A stretch of 64,000 nt of DNA, taken from NCBI RefSeq assembly GCF_029892425.1, contig NZ_JARXWB010000036.1:1-64000 (forward strand). Reading direction: 5' to 3'. Shown in pieces: positions 35,917-43,927 of this stretch (positions within the stretch are counted from its first letter, which is position 1; each line of letters begins with the position of its first letter). The notes under the pieces are model-generated. The model searched no databases, was not told the DNA's origin, and saw only the letters and a list, made by a program, of their open reading frames with translations. A program made the translations under genes and the position numbers. This DNA is from Bradyrhizobium sp. BR13661 (GTDB lineage: Bacteria > Pseudomonadota > Alphaproteobacteria > Rhizobiales > Xanthobacteraceae).

Positions 35917-36696
35917 ATGAGCGCGCCCAGCCGCATGAAGATCATCATTTCCGTGGTTTCGGCCGTATCGTTGCTGGCATTGTCCGCGCAGGCGCAGGAC
36001 GCAGGTCCACCTAAGGGCGCCGGCCAGCCGCCGGGACAGGGTGCTGGTAGCCCGCCTCTGTCCAATCAGAACATACGCAAGGGTCCTTCTCCGCAGGCAG
36101 GGCACCCCGCGCCCCCAGCTGGCGGTCAGGCCCATATGGCTCCGGGGCCGGGTCCCGGTCCGCACGGTGCCGGCGGGCCGCCGCCCGGCCGCACTATGGC
36201 GCGCGGTCCGGCGCCCGCGCGCGACTGGGGCGGACAGCCCTATCGCGGCAATTTTGCCTGGGACGGCGGACGCTGGCGTCACGAGGTCCATAATGGCCGT
36301 CCGGGCTGGTGGTGGGATGTCGGCGGCGTCTGGTACTATTATCCGCAGCGGATGGACGGCCCACCTGCCTATATCTCCGAGGACTATGTGGACGATGTGC
36401 CGGTGGCCTACGCGCCGCCGGGCCCGCCGGTTGCCTATGAGCCGCCGCCTCCGCCGCCCCCCGCAGATCCCGGCGCAAGCGCGCTCGGTGGGGCCATCGT
36501 CGGCGGTGTGCTCGGTGGTCTGATCTCCGGCAATGCCACGGGTGCGGCCGCAGGCGCGGTCATCGGCGGCGCGACCGGCGCCATCGCCGGCGCCACGGCT
36601 GCCGCGCGTCCCGGCTACTATCTCGCCCAGGGCAATTGCTACTACCGCTATCCAAACGGCCAGTATGTGCAGGCCGATCCGCGCGCCTGTTACTGA
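35917..36696 (+). CDS. Exported protein with glycine-zipper segment
   Basis: 259 residues. Signal peptide to about residue 26 (VSAVSLLALSAQAQ), a long Pro/Gly-rich region, then a WDGGRWRHEVHNGRPGWWWD module with YYYPQ. Near residues 190-225 lies a glycine zipper (GGAIVGGVLGGLISGNATGA then AAGAVIGGATGAIAGA), as in outer-membrane-inserting lipoprotein-like proteins. It ends with YYRYPNGQYVQADPRAC. Envelope location likely. A strong terminator follows. Confidence 0.7.
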   Translation: MSAPSRMKIIISVVSAVSLLALSAQAQDAGPPKGAGQPPGQGAGSPPLSNQNIRKGPSPQAGHPAPPAGGQAHMAPGPGPGPHGAGGPPPGRTMARGPAPARDWGGQPYRGNFAWDGGRWRHEVHNGRPGWWWDVGGVWYYYPQRMDGPPAYISEDYVDDVPVAYAPPGPPVAYEPPPPPPPADPGASALGGAIVGGVLGGLISGNATGAAAGAVIGGATGAIAGATAAARPGYYLAQGNCYYRYPNGQYVQADPRACY

Positions 36697-36717
36697 ACCT
36701 GACGCGCAACCTAACTT

Positions 36718-36748
36718 AAATGAGGCGGGCCCGGTGCCCGCCTCATTT
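36718..36748 (+). terminator. Rho-independent-like terminator
   Basis: Perfect 13-bp stem AAATGAGGCGGGC / GCCCGCCTCATTT, five-base loop CCGGT, 22 bases after the stop at 36696. Confidence 0.8.
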
Positions 36749-36910
36749 GCATTTGCGCATCGGGGTGTGTCGTGATCAGCGGCGCTCGGACGCAGCGACG
36801 TTCTTGCGGCGACGCACAACAACTGCCCTAAATTTTAGCTGGCGCTCTTTGTCGCACCACGCATTGATCAAAGAAAAAACGAACAGGTGAGTCGCAGGGG
36901 ACAGAAACAC

Positions 36911-37003
36911 ATGCTGGATGCGATCCAGATCAGCTTGGCGCTGTGGGCCATGATCGTTTGCGGAGGGGTCAAGGCAGTGCAACTGGTGCACTACCTGTTT
37001 TAG
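36911..37003 (+). CDS. 30-residue hydrophobic micropeptide
   Basis: ATG with GGGGAC upstream. MLDAIQISLALWAMIVCGGV then KAVQLVHYLF, essentially one membrane helix ending in aromatic residues. I have an impression of similar MLDALQI-type peptides in Bradyrhizobium. Short, so uncertain. Confidence 0.4.
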   Translation: MLDAIQISLALWAMIVCGGVKAVQLVHYLF

Positions 37004-37024
37004 CGGGGACGACCGGCGAGCTCG

Positions 37025-37186
37025 CTAGGAAACGAGCCAGTTCAGGAACGCTATCAAGGCCCAGACCAGGCCGCCGATCCAGGCCGTCATGGCCAGGATG
37101 ATGGTGGCGAGAAGGGCGAGGCCAATCGCGTCCGCCTTGCGCGGCGATGCGTCCGGCTGTGCCGCACTTTCGGCCTTCTGTGTCAT
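37025..37186 (-). CDS. Small single-pass membrane protein
   Basis: 53 residues from the ATG at 37186 (MTQKAESAAQPDASPRKADA); the upstream open part is not typical. One helix, AIGLALLATIILAMTAWIGG, then WALIAFLNWLVS. Similar in layout to 19066-19287. Confidence 0.55.
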   Translation of the reverse strand: MTQKAESAAQPDASPRKADAIGLALLATIILAMTAWIGGLVWALIAFLNWLVS

Positions 37187-37236
37187 GACTCGATCAGCCC
37201 ATCTGTGGCGCGATCTTGCGTCGCGCCTGATGTTGT

Positions 37237-37563
37237 TTAGCGAATGCGCTGGAGTTCGGCTGTGACCCAATTCACAGATCGGACCGAACGAGAGGCGGCT
37301 TCACCGTTTTGTGCGCGCGGTATCCAAAACAGTCGCTCGGCCAGGCGGCGGAGGTCGACGTCTTTGACTACGGAAAATACGAAGTCCGGCGTGAGGGGCT
37401 TGTCGCGCCTGATCGTTGTGCCTCTGACGCAAGATCGTCTCCAAGAGGAGAGCTCGCGCAGCTTCCGGTCGCGACAAAATTCGCCGCGGTAACATCGTGC
37501 TGAAATGCGCAGGCCATTGCGACTTTCGTCCACCGCAATCATACGGACGAAATTGCCACGCAC
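37237..37563 (-). CDS. Doubtful Arg/Cys-rich hypothetical protein
   Basis: Up to 108 residues (an inner ATG at 37542 gives 101). Codon use is only moderately biased and no domain or ribosome binding site is convincing. It is kept because no other gene explains 37187-37594. Confidence 0.25.
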   Translation of the reverse strand: MRGNFVRMIAVDESRNGLRISARCYRGEFCRDRKLRELSSWRRSCVRGTTIRRDKPLTPDFVFSVVKDVDLRRLAERLFWIPRAQNGEAASRSVRSVNWVTAELQRIR

Positions 37564-37594
37564 TTGTCAATATCGGCCGGCTAAAGTTGGCCTC

Positions 37595-37747
37595 ATGTGT
37601 ACCAAGTACGATCCACAGCATGAAGCCGAGGCCGCAATGAAGCGCGCCGCGGCGTCCGAAGGCCCCGACCGGCAACTCCTCATCGAACTGGCCCTGGCGT
37701 GGCATCAGCTCGCGCGCGATCGGCGCGACGAGGAGCGCCGGGACTGA
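37595..37747 (+). CDS. Small helical hypothetical protein
   Basis: 50 residues from the ATG at 37595. MCTKYDPQHEAEAAMKRAAA, LLIELALAWHQLARDRRDEE: one amphipathic and one more hydrophobic helix. Resembles other short Bradyrhizobium helical proteins with LAxAWHxLAR. Confidence 0.55.
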   Translation: MCTKYDPQHEAEAAMKRAAASEGPDRQLLIELALAWHQLARDRRDEERRD

Positions 37748-37826
37748 TTGCATTCAGCCTGTGGCTGCCGTCGGCTCCGAGCCGGATCTTTGAATATCTG
37801 CGAAGCGATTCAGGAGCTGGCCCCAA

Positions 37827-38060
37827 TCACTCGACCGCTGACGGCGGCCTCGGATGGCCGCGATGCACCGAGGCGTGGACGCCGGAGGCGAGTTGATGCT
37901 GGGACATGCCTGCATCGGCAATCGACGCCTGCGCCATCTCGATCCGATTTGTGATTGTGCTGGAGTTGACGTCCACGACTGCGTCGAGCGCCAGAAACGA
38001 CATCGCGATGACGGCGATAACGCCGGCAATCCCCATTCTCGTCAGTTCGGCCCGCGACAT
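37827..38060 (-). CDS. Small membrane-anchored hypothetical protein
   Basis: 77 residues from the ATG at 38060 with AGGGACTTTCG upstream (GGGA). MSRAELTRMGIAGVIAVIAM then SFLALDAVVDVNSSTITNRI; one N-terminal helix or signal, then a polar part. Function unknown. Confidence 0.5.
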   Translation of the reverse strand: MSRAELTRMGIAGVIAVIAMSFLALDAVVDVNSSTITNRIEMAQASIADAGMSQHQLASGVHASVHRGHPRPPSAVE

Positions 38061-38234
38061 CGAAAGTCCCTTTCGAGCGCAATTCGCTCGCCGCCGATAC
38101 ATGGGGGGCGCCTGCCAAGTTCAAAGGCTGCGGCAAGGCAACCCACGCGTTCGTGAAAGACGACAGATTTGCGATGGGCAGACGCGTGAGGCGTTAATCA
38201 TGAACGCCGGCGCGAGCCGACAAGATCTGGGGAT

Positions 38235-38311
38235 TGGCGATCCCGGCAGGAATCGAACCTGCAACCCTCAGAGTAGAAATCTGATGCTCTATCCAGTTGA
38301 GCTACGGGACC
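38235..38311 (-). tRNA. tRNA-Arg (anticodon TCT)
   Basis: Complete 77-base cloverleaf on the minus strand with encoded CCA (38235-38237). Acceptor GGTCCCG pairs with CGGGATC (one G-T wobble). D-arm AGCTCAACTGGATAGAGC; anticodon stem TCAGA / TCTGA around loop TTTCTAC (anticodon TCT, loop position 37 A). T-arm GCAGG-TTCGATT-CCTGC. Intact and apparently functional. Confidence 0.95.
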
Positions 38312-38713
38312 GTCCTGGCCGCCCCCGGTTTGGGGGCGGCTGTTCATATAGCATGGCAATATGAAAAATCTGGTCTTTCGCCAAGCCTGAACCGAACCGT
38401 TTTCCTCAGTGCGGCGACAAACCGGAACGGCGGAGTGTCAGGGTGCCGGGTTGAGCGGCAGCGGACTGGACGATGGATAACGTCGCCGGCAACGCTGGCC
38501 AGCTTCCGGGACACGGTCGCCGGTTGACGGGTCCGTATTGGCTGCGCCACAGGACGGCGTGCGCGGCGATATCTGGATCGGTCCCCTCTGGGCGTGGCTT
38601 GCCATGGCGAATGCGACGTTTTGCACCTTCAGTTCCATCGCCATGAGTCCGTCACCTTTCCGCACACATTATTGCCGCCGCGGCGCTCGACCGCGATTTC
38701 CGGGAGTCCTTTC
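38312..38713. other. Intergenic before the alpha-2-macroglobulin gene
   Basis: About 400 bp between the tRNA and the A2M start. Carries the promoters of both, presumably. No gene supported. Confidence 0.4.
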
Positions 38714-41700
38714 ATGATTGGTCTGGTTCGCGCCGTCGCTCTCTGCGCCACGCTGGCGTTTGGTCTTTGCGCTGCGCAGGCAGCCGACAAGGCTTTCAAG
38801 CGTGACGATCTCGCCGATTCCGCCATCAAGCTCGAGGCACAGATCAAGAGCGAGGCGGGGCCGGTGGCCAAGTCCGGCGCGAGCCTGCGCACCGACGCCG
38901 ACGCGGCCTTCAAGCGCAGTGATCTCCGCACCGGGCTCTCGATCCTCGGCCAGATCGCCACCACCACGCCCGAGGACGCCGGCAACTGGCTGCGGCTGGC
39001 AAAAGTCATCTTCCAGATCACGCCGAAGAGCTCGAGCGAGCAGACCTTTCTCTTGGAGCGTGCCTCGACCGCCGCCTACATCGCCTACCAGCGCGCCGGC
39101 AATCAGGGCGAGGAGGCGGACGCGCTCGCCGTGCTCGGCAAGTCGCTCGCCGAACGCAAGCTGTGGCGGCCGGCGCTGGATGCGCTGCGGCTGTCGCTCG
39201 ATATGCGCGAGGTTGCCGACGTTCGCGGGAACTACGAAAAGCTGCGCGACGAGCACGGTTTCCGGCTGCTCGATTACACCGTGGACTCGGATTCGGCGAG
39301 CCCGCGCGCCTGCTTCCAGTTCTCGGAAGAACTCGCCAAGCGCACCGATTTCGCGCCGTTCCTGGCGCTCGCTGGCCAGGACAAGCCGGCGCTATCGGCT
39401 GAAGGCAAGCAGCTCTGCGTCGACGGGCTGAAGCATGGCGAGCGCTACAACATCAATTTGCGTGCCGGCCTGCCGTCGACCGTCAAGGAAGGCCTGCCGA
39501 AATCGGCCGAGTTCAACGTCTATGTGCGCGACCGCAAGCCGTTCGTGCGCTTCACCAGCCGCGCTTATGTGCTGCCGCGGACCGGCCAGCGGGGCATCCC
39601 CGTGGTCAGCGTCAACACGCCCGCGGTGAACATCGACGTGTTCCGCATCGGCGACCGCAACCTCATCAACACGGTGGTCGACAGCGACTTCCAGAAGACG
39701 CTGTCGAAATATCAGCTCTCCGATCTCGGCGACGAGCGGGGCATGAAGGTCTGGTCCGGCGAACTCGCGACCGCGATGACCCTGAACCAGGACGTCATCA
39801 CGGCATTCCCGGTCGACCAGGCGCTGGGTGAACTTCAGCCCGGCGTCTATGTGATGACGGCGGCCGCCAAAGGCCCGGGCAGCGACGATGGATATCAGCT
39901 CGCCACCCAATGGTTCATCGTCTCCGATCTCGGTGTAGCAGCCTATTCCGGAAATGACGGCATTCATGTCTTCGTCAATTCGCTGGCCTCGACCGATCCG
40001 GTCGGCAAAGCCGAGGTGCGGCTGGTCGCCCGCAACAACGAGATCCTGGCGACGCGCAAGACCGACGATGCCGGCCACGTGCTGTTCGAGGCGGGGCTTG
40101 CGCGCGGCGAGGGCGGCCTGTCGCCGGCGATGCTGACGGTCGCGGGCGAGAAGGCCGACTATGCCTTCCTCAGCCTGAAGACCTCGGCCTTCGATCTGTC
40201 CGACCGCGGCGTCGCGGGTCGTGCGGTGCCTGCGGGCGCCGACGCCTTCGTCTATGCCGAGCGCGGGGTCTACCGCTCCAACGAGACCGTCTATCTCACC
40301 GCGCTGCTGCGCGACGGGCAGGGCAATGCCGTCAATGGCGGGCCGCTGACGCTGGTGATCGAGCGCCCCGACGGCGTCGAATTCCGCCGCGCGGTGCTGG
40401 CTGACCAGGGCGCCGGCGGTCGCACGCTGTCTGTGCCGCTGAACTCGGCCGTGCCGACCGGGACCTGGCGGGTGCGCGCCTTCACCGATCCGAAGGGCTC
40501 GTCGGTCGGCGAGACCACGTTCATGGTCGAGGACTATGTCCCCGATCGGATCGAATTCGACTTGTCCGCCAAGGACAAGCTGATCAAAGCTAACGCTCCT
40601 GTGGAGCTTAAGGCGGACGGCCATTTCCTCTATGGCGCGCCGGCCTCGGGCCTCCAGCTCGAGGGCGACATGCTGATCGCGCCGGCTGCCGGGCGGCCGG
40701 GCTTTGCCGGCTACCAGTTTGGCGTCGATGACGAGCAGACCACCTCGAACGAGCGCACGCCGCTGGAGAACCTGCCCGAGGCCGACGCAAACGGTGTCGC
40801 GACCTTCCCGGTAACACTGGAAAAACAGCCAGCTTCGACACGTCCGCAGGAAGCGCAGATCTTCGTGCGCATGGTCGAGACCGGCGGCCGCGCCGTCGAG
40901 CGCAAGCTGGTGCTGCCGGTCGCGCCTGCGACCGCGCTGATCGGCATCAAGCCGCTGTTCGGCGACAAGAACGTCGCGGAGGGCGACAAGGCCGAGTTCG
41001 AAATCGTGTTCGTCTCGCCCGAGGGCAAGACGCTGCCGCGTGACGGCCTGCGCTACGAGCTCCTGAAAATGGAGTCGCGCTACCAATGGTATCGCCAGAA
41101 CAATTACTGGGAGTACGAACCCGTCAAGTCGACATCGCGCGTCGCAGATGGTGACGTCACGATCGCGGCCGACAAGCCGTTCCGGATCTCGCTGGCGCCA
41201 CGCCCCGGCCGCTATCGGCTGGACGTGAAATCGAACGACGCCGAAGGCCCGGTGACTTCGGTGCAGTTCGATGTCGGCTGGTATTCCGACGGCAGCGCCG
41301 ACACGCCGGACCTCCTGGAAACCTCGATCGACAAGCCGCAATACGCCTCCGGCGACACCATGACCGTCTCGGTCAACGTCCGCTCCGCCGGCAAGCTGAC
41401 CGTCAATGTGGTCGGCGACCGCCTGCTGACGACGCAGACCGTCGACGTCAAGGAAGGCACCGCGCAGGTGAAGATCCCGGTCGGCAAGGACTGGGGCACC
41501 GGTGCCTATGTGGTGGCGACCTTGCGCCGTCCGCTGGATGCGGCTGCGCAGCGCATGCCGGGCCGCGCGATCGGCCTGAAATGGTTCGGGATCGACAAGC
41601 AGGCGCGCACGCTTGCTGTGAAGCTTTCGCCGCCCGATCTGATCCGGCCGAATGCGATGCTGAAGATCCCGGTCAAGCTCGAGGGGCTCAATCCCGGTGA

Positions 41701-43918
41701 GGATGCCAAGGTCGTAATATCAGCGGTCGATGTCGGCATTCTCAACCTCACCAATTACAAGCCGCCGGCGCCGGACGATTATTATCTCGGCCAGCGCCAG
41801 CTGAGCGCGGAGATCCGCGATCTCTACGGGCAACTGATTGACGGCATGTCGGGCACGCGCGGCCAGATCAAGTCCGGCGGTGACGCCGGCGCTGCCGAGC
41901 TGCAGGGCTCGCCGCCCGCGCAGAAACCGCTCGCGCTCTATTCGGGCATCGTCACCGTCGGCGCCGACGGCACGGCTGAAATCAGCTTCGACATTCCCGA
42001 GTTCGCCGGCACCGCGCGCGTGATGGCGGTGGCGTGGACGGCGACCAAGCTCGGCCGCGCCAACACCGATGTCGTGATCCGCGATCCCGTGGTGCTGACC
42101 ACGACCTTGCCGCGCTTCCTGCTCAACGGCGACCACGGCACGGTCAATCTCGAGATCGACAATGTCGAGGGCCAGGCCGGCGACTACGTTATTAATGTCA
42201 AGACCGGCGGCCCGGTGAAAATGACCGGCAATCCCGCCACCACCGTCAAGCTCGCGGCCAGGCAGCGCAATTCGTTCGCGCTGGCGGTCGACGCGACCGC
42301 GGCGGGGCCGGCGACGCTCGACGTCGACATCAAGGGGCCGAACGGGCTTACGCTCGCGCGCCACTATGCGCTCGACGTCAAGGCGGCGACCCAAGTCCTG
42401 GCGCGGCGCTCGATCCGCACGCTGGCGAAAGGCGAGAGCCTGACGCTGACCTCGGACATGTTCTCCGACCTCGTGCCGGGCACCGGCAGCGTCTCGGTCT
42501 CGGCGAGCCTGTCCACCGCGCTCGATGCAGCGACAATCCTCAAAGCGCTCGATCGCTATCCCTATGGCTGCTCGGAGCAGATCACCAGCCGCGCCATGCC
42601 GCTGCTCTACGTCAACGACCTCGCTGCCGGCGCACATCTCGCCATGGACAGCGAGGTCGACCAGCGCATCCGCGACGCGATCGAGCGACTTTTGGCGCGT
42701 CAGGGCTCGAACGGCTCGTTCGGCCTGTGGTCGGCGGGCGGCGACGATGCCTGGCTCGATGCGTACGTGACTGACTTCCTCACCCGCGCCCGCGAGAAGG
42801 GTTTCGTGGTGCCTGACGTCCTGTTCAAGAACGCGCTCGATCGTATCCGCAACTCCGTCGTCAACGGCAACGAGCCGGAGAAGGACGGCGGCCGCGATCT
42901 CGCTTACGGCCTCTACGTGCTCGCCCGCAACGGCGCGGCACCGATCGGCGACCTCCGCTATCTCGCCGACACCAAGCTGAACAATTTGGCGACGCCGATC
43001 GCCAAATCTCAGCTTGCGGCGGCGCTCGCTTTGGTCGGCGACCGCAACCGCGCCGAGCGGGTCTATGGAGCAGCGCTCGACTCGCTTGCGCCCAAGCCGG
43101 TGCTGGAGTTCGGTCGCAGCGATTATGGCTCGCAGCTCCGCGATGCCGCGGCGCTCGTCTCGCTCGCCAGCGAAGGCAACGCGCCGAAAGCGACGCTGAC
43201 ACAGGCCGTGGCACGGGTCGAGACCGCGCGCGGGCTAACTCCCTACACCTCCACGCAGGAGAATGCGTGGCTGGTGCTGGCGGCGCGGGCGCTGGCCAAG
43301 GAGAACCTCTCGATCGAGGTCGACGGCCAGCCGGTCAAGACCGCGCTCTATCGAAGCTACAAGGCGGACACTTTGAGCGGCAAGCCGCTGAAGATTACCA
43401 ATACCGGCGATGCACCGGTGCAGGCGGTGATCTCGGTGTCGGGCTCGCCGGTCACGCCGGAGCCGGCCGCGTCCAACGGCTTCAAGATCGAGCGGAACTA
43501 CTTCACGCTCGACGGCAAGCCTGCCGATATCAGCAAGGTCAAGCAGAACGATCGCTTCGCCGTGGTGTTGAAGATTACGGAGGCCAAGCCCGAGTACGGC
43601 CACATCATGGTGTCCGACTATCTGCCGGCGGGCCTGGAGATCGACAATCCGAAGCTGGTGTCGTCGGGCGATAGCGGCACGCTGGACTGGATCGAGGACG
43701 GCGCGGAGCCCAAGGATACCGAGTTCCGCGACGACCGCTTCACGGCGGCCGTTGACCGGGCCTCGGATTCCAAGGCGGTGTTCACCGTCGCCTATGTCGT
43801 GCGCGTGGTCTCGCCCGGCAAATACGTGCTGCCGCAGGCCTATGTCGAAGACATGTACAATCCCTCGCGCTACGGCCGCACCGGCACGGGCACGGTTGAG
43901 GTGCGGGCGGCGAAGTGA
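38714..43918 (+). CDS. Alpha-2-macroglobulin family protein (YfhM type)
   Basis: 1734 residues from the ATG at 38714 with GGGAG upstream; the signal peptide MIGLVRAVALCATLAFGLCA then AQA marks the start. A string of MG beta domains is followed by the thioester motif YGCSEQ with Cys1286 and Gln1289, an alpha-helical complement-like domain, and a C-terminal receptor-like region. Bacterial A2Ms trap invading proteases in the periplasm and typically sit next to pbpC, as here (10-bp gap). Long, as this YfhM-type class is. It lacks a lipobox, so it would be soluble in the periplasm. Confidence 0.9.
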   Translation: MIGLVRAVALCATLAFGLCAAQAADKAFKRDDLADSAIKLEAQIKSEAGPVAKSGASLRTDADAAFKRSDLRTGLSILGQIATTTPEDAGNWLRLAKVIFQITPKSSSEQTFLLERASTAAYIAYQRAGNQGEEADALAVLGKSLAERKLWRPALDALRLSLDMREVADVRGNYEKLRDEHGFRLLDYTVDSDSASPRACFQFSEELAKRTDFAPFLALAGQDKPALSAEGKQLCVDGLKHGERYNINLRAGLPSTVKEGLPKSAEFNVYVRDRKPFVRFTSRAYVLPRTGQRGIPVVSVNTPAVNIDVFRIGDRNLINTVVDSDFQKTLSKYQLSDLGDERGMKVWSGELATAMTLNQDVITAFPVDQALGELQPGVYVMTAAAKGPGSDDGYQLATQWFIVSDLGVAAYSGNDGIHVFVNSLASTDPVGKAEVRLVARNNEILATRKTDDAGHVLFEAGLARGEGGLSPAMLTVAGEKADYAFLSLKTSAFDLSDRGVAGRAVPAGADAFVYAERGVYRSNETVYLTALLRDGQGNAVNGGPLTLVIERPDGVEFRRAVLADQGAGGRTLSVPLNSAVPTGTWRVRAFTDPKGSSVGETTFMVEDYVPDRIEFDLSAKDKLIKANAPVELKADGHFLYGAPASGLQLEGDMLIAPAAGRPGFAGYQFGVDDEQTTSNERTPLENLPEADANGVATFPVTLEKQPASTRPQEAQIFVRMVETGGRAVERKLVLPVAPATALIGIKPLFGDKNVAEGDKAEFEIVFVSPEGKTLPRDGLRYELLKMESRYQWYRQNNYWEYEPVKSTSRVADGDVTIAADKPFRISLAPRPGRYRLDVKSNDAEGPVTSVQFDVGWYSDGSADTPDLLETSIDKPQYASGDTMTVSVNVRSAGKLTVNVVGDRLLTTQTVDVKEGTAQVKIPVGKDWGTGAYVVATLRRPLDAAAQRMPGRAIGLKWFGIDKQARTLAVKLSPPDLIRPNAMLKIPVKLEGLNPGEDAKVVISAVDVGILNLTNYKPPAPDDYYLGQRQLSAEIRDLYGQLIDGMSGTRGQIKSGGDAGAAELQGSPPAQKPLALYSGIVTVGADGTAEISFDIPEFAGTARVMAVAWTATKLGRANTDVVIRDPVVLTTTLPRFLLNGDHGTVNLEIDNVEGQAGDYVINVKTGGPVKMTGNPATTVKLAARQRNSFALAVDATAAGPATLDVDIKGPNGLTLARHYALDVKAATQVLARRSIRTLAKGESLTLTSDMFSDLVPGTGSVSVSASLSTALDAATILKALDRYPYGCSEQITSRAMPLLYVNDLAAGAHLAMDSEVDQRIRDAIERLLARQGSNGSFGLWSAGGDDAWLDAYVTDFLTRAREKGFVVPDVLFKNALDRIRNSVVNGNEPEKDGGRDLAYGLYVLARNGAAPIGDLRYLADTKLNNLATPIAKSQLAAALALVGDRNRAERVYGAALDSLAPKPVLEFGRSDYGSQLRDAAALVSLASEGNAPKATLTQAVARVETARGLTPYTSTQENAWLVLAARALAKENLSIEVDGQPVKTALYRSYKADTLSGKPLKITNTGDAPVQAVISVSGSPVTPEPAASNGFKIERNYFTLDGKPADISKVKQNDRFAVVLKITEAKPEYGHIMVSDYLPAGLEIDNPKLVSSGDSGTLDWIEDGAEPKDTEFRDDRFTAAVDRASDSKAVFTVAYVVRVVSPGKYVLPQAYVEDMYNPSRYGRTGTGTVEVRAAK

Positions 43919-43927
43919 GCGCTTTGG

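Noticed and set aside
39392..41341. 649-codon minus-strand frame inside the alpha-2-macroglobulin gene
   Set aside because: Shadow frame produced by strong third-position GC bias; the plus strand carries the conserved protein.
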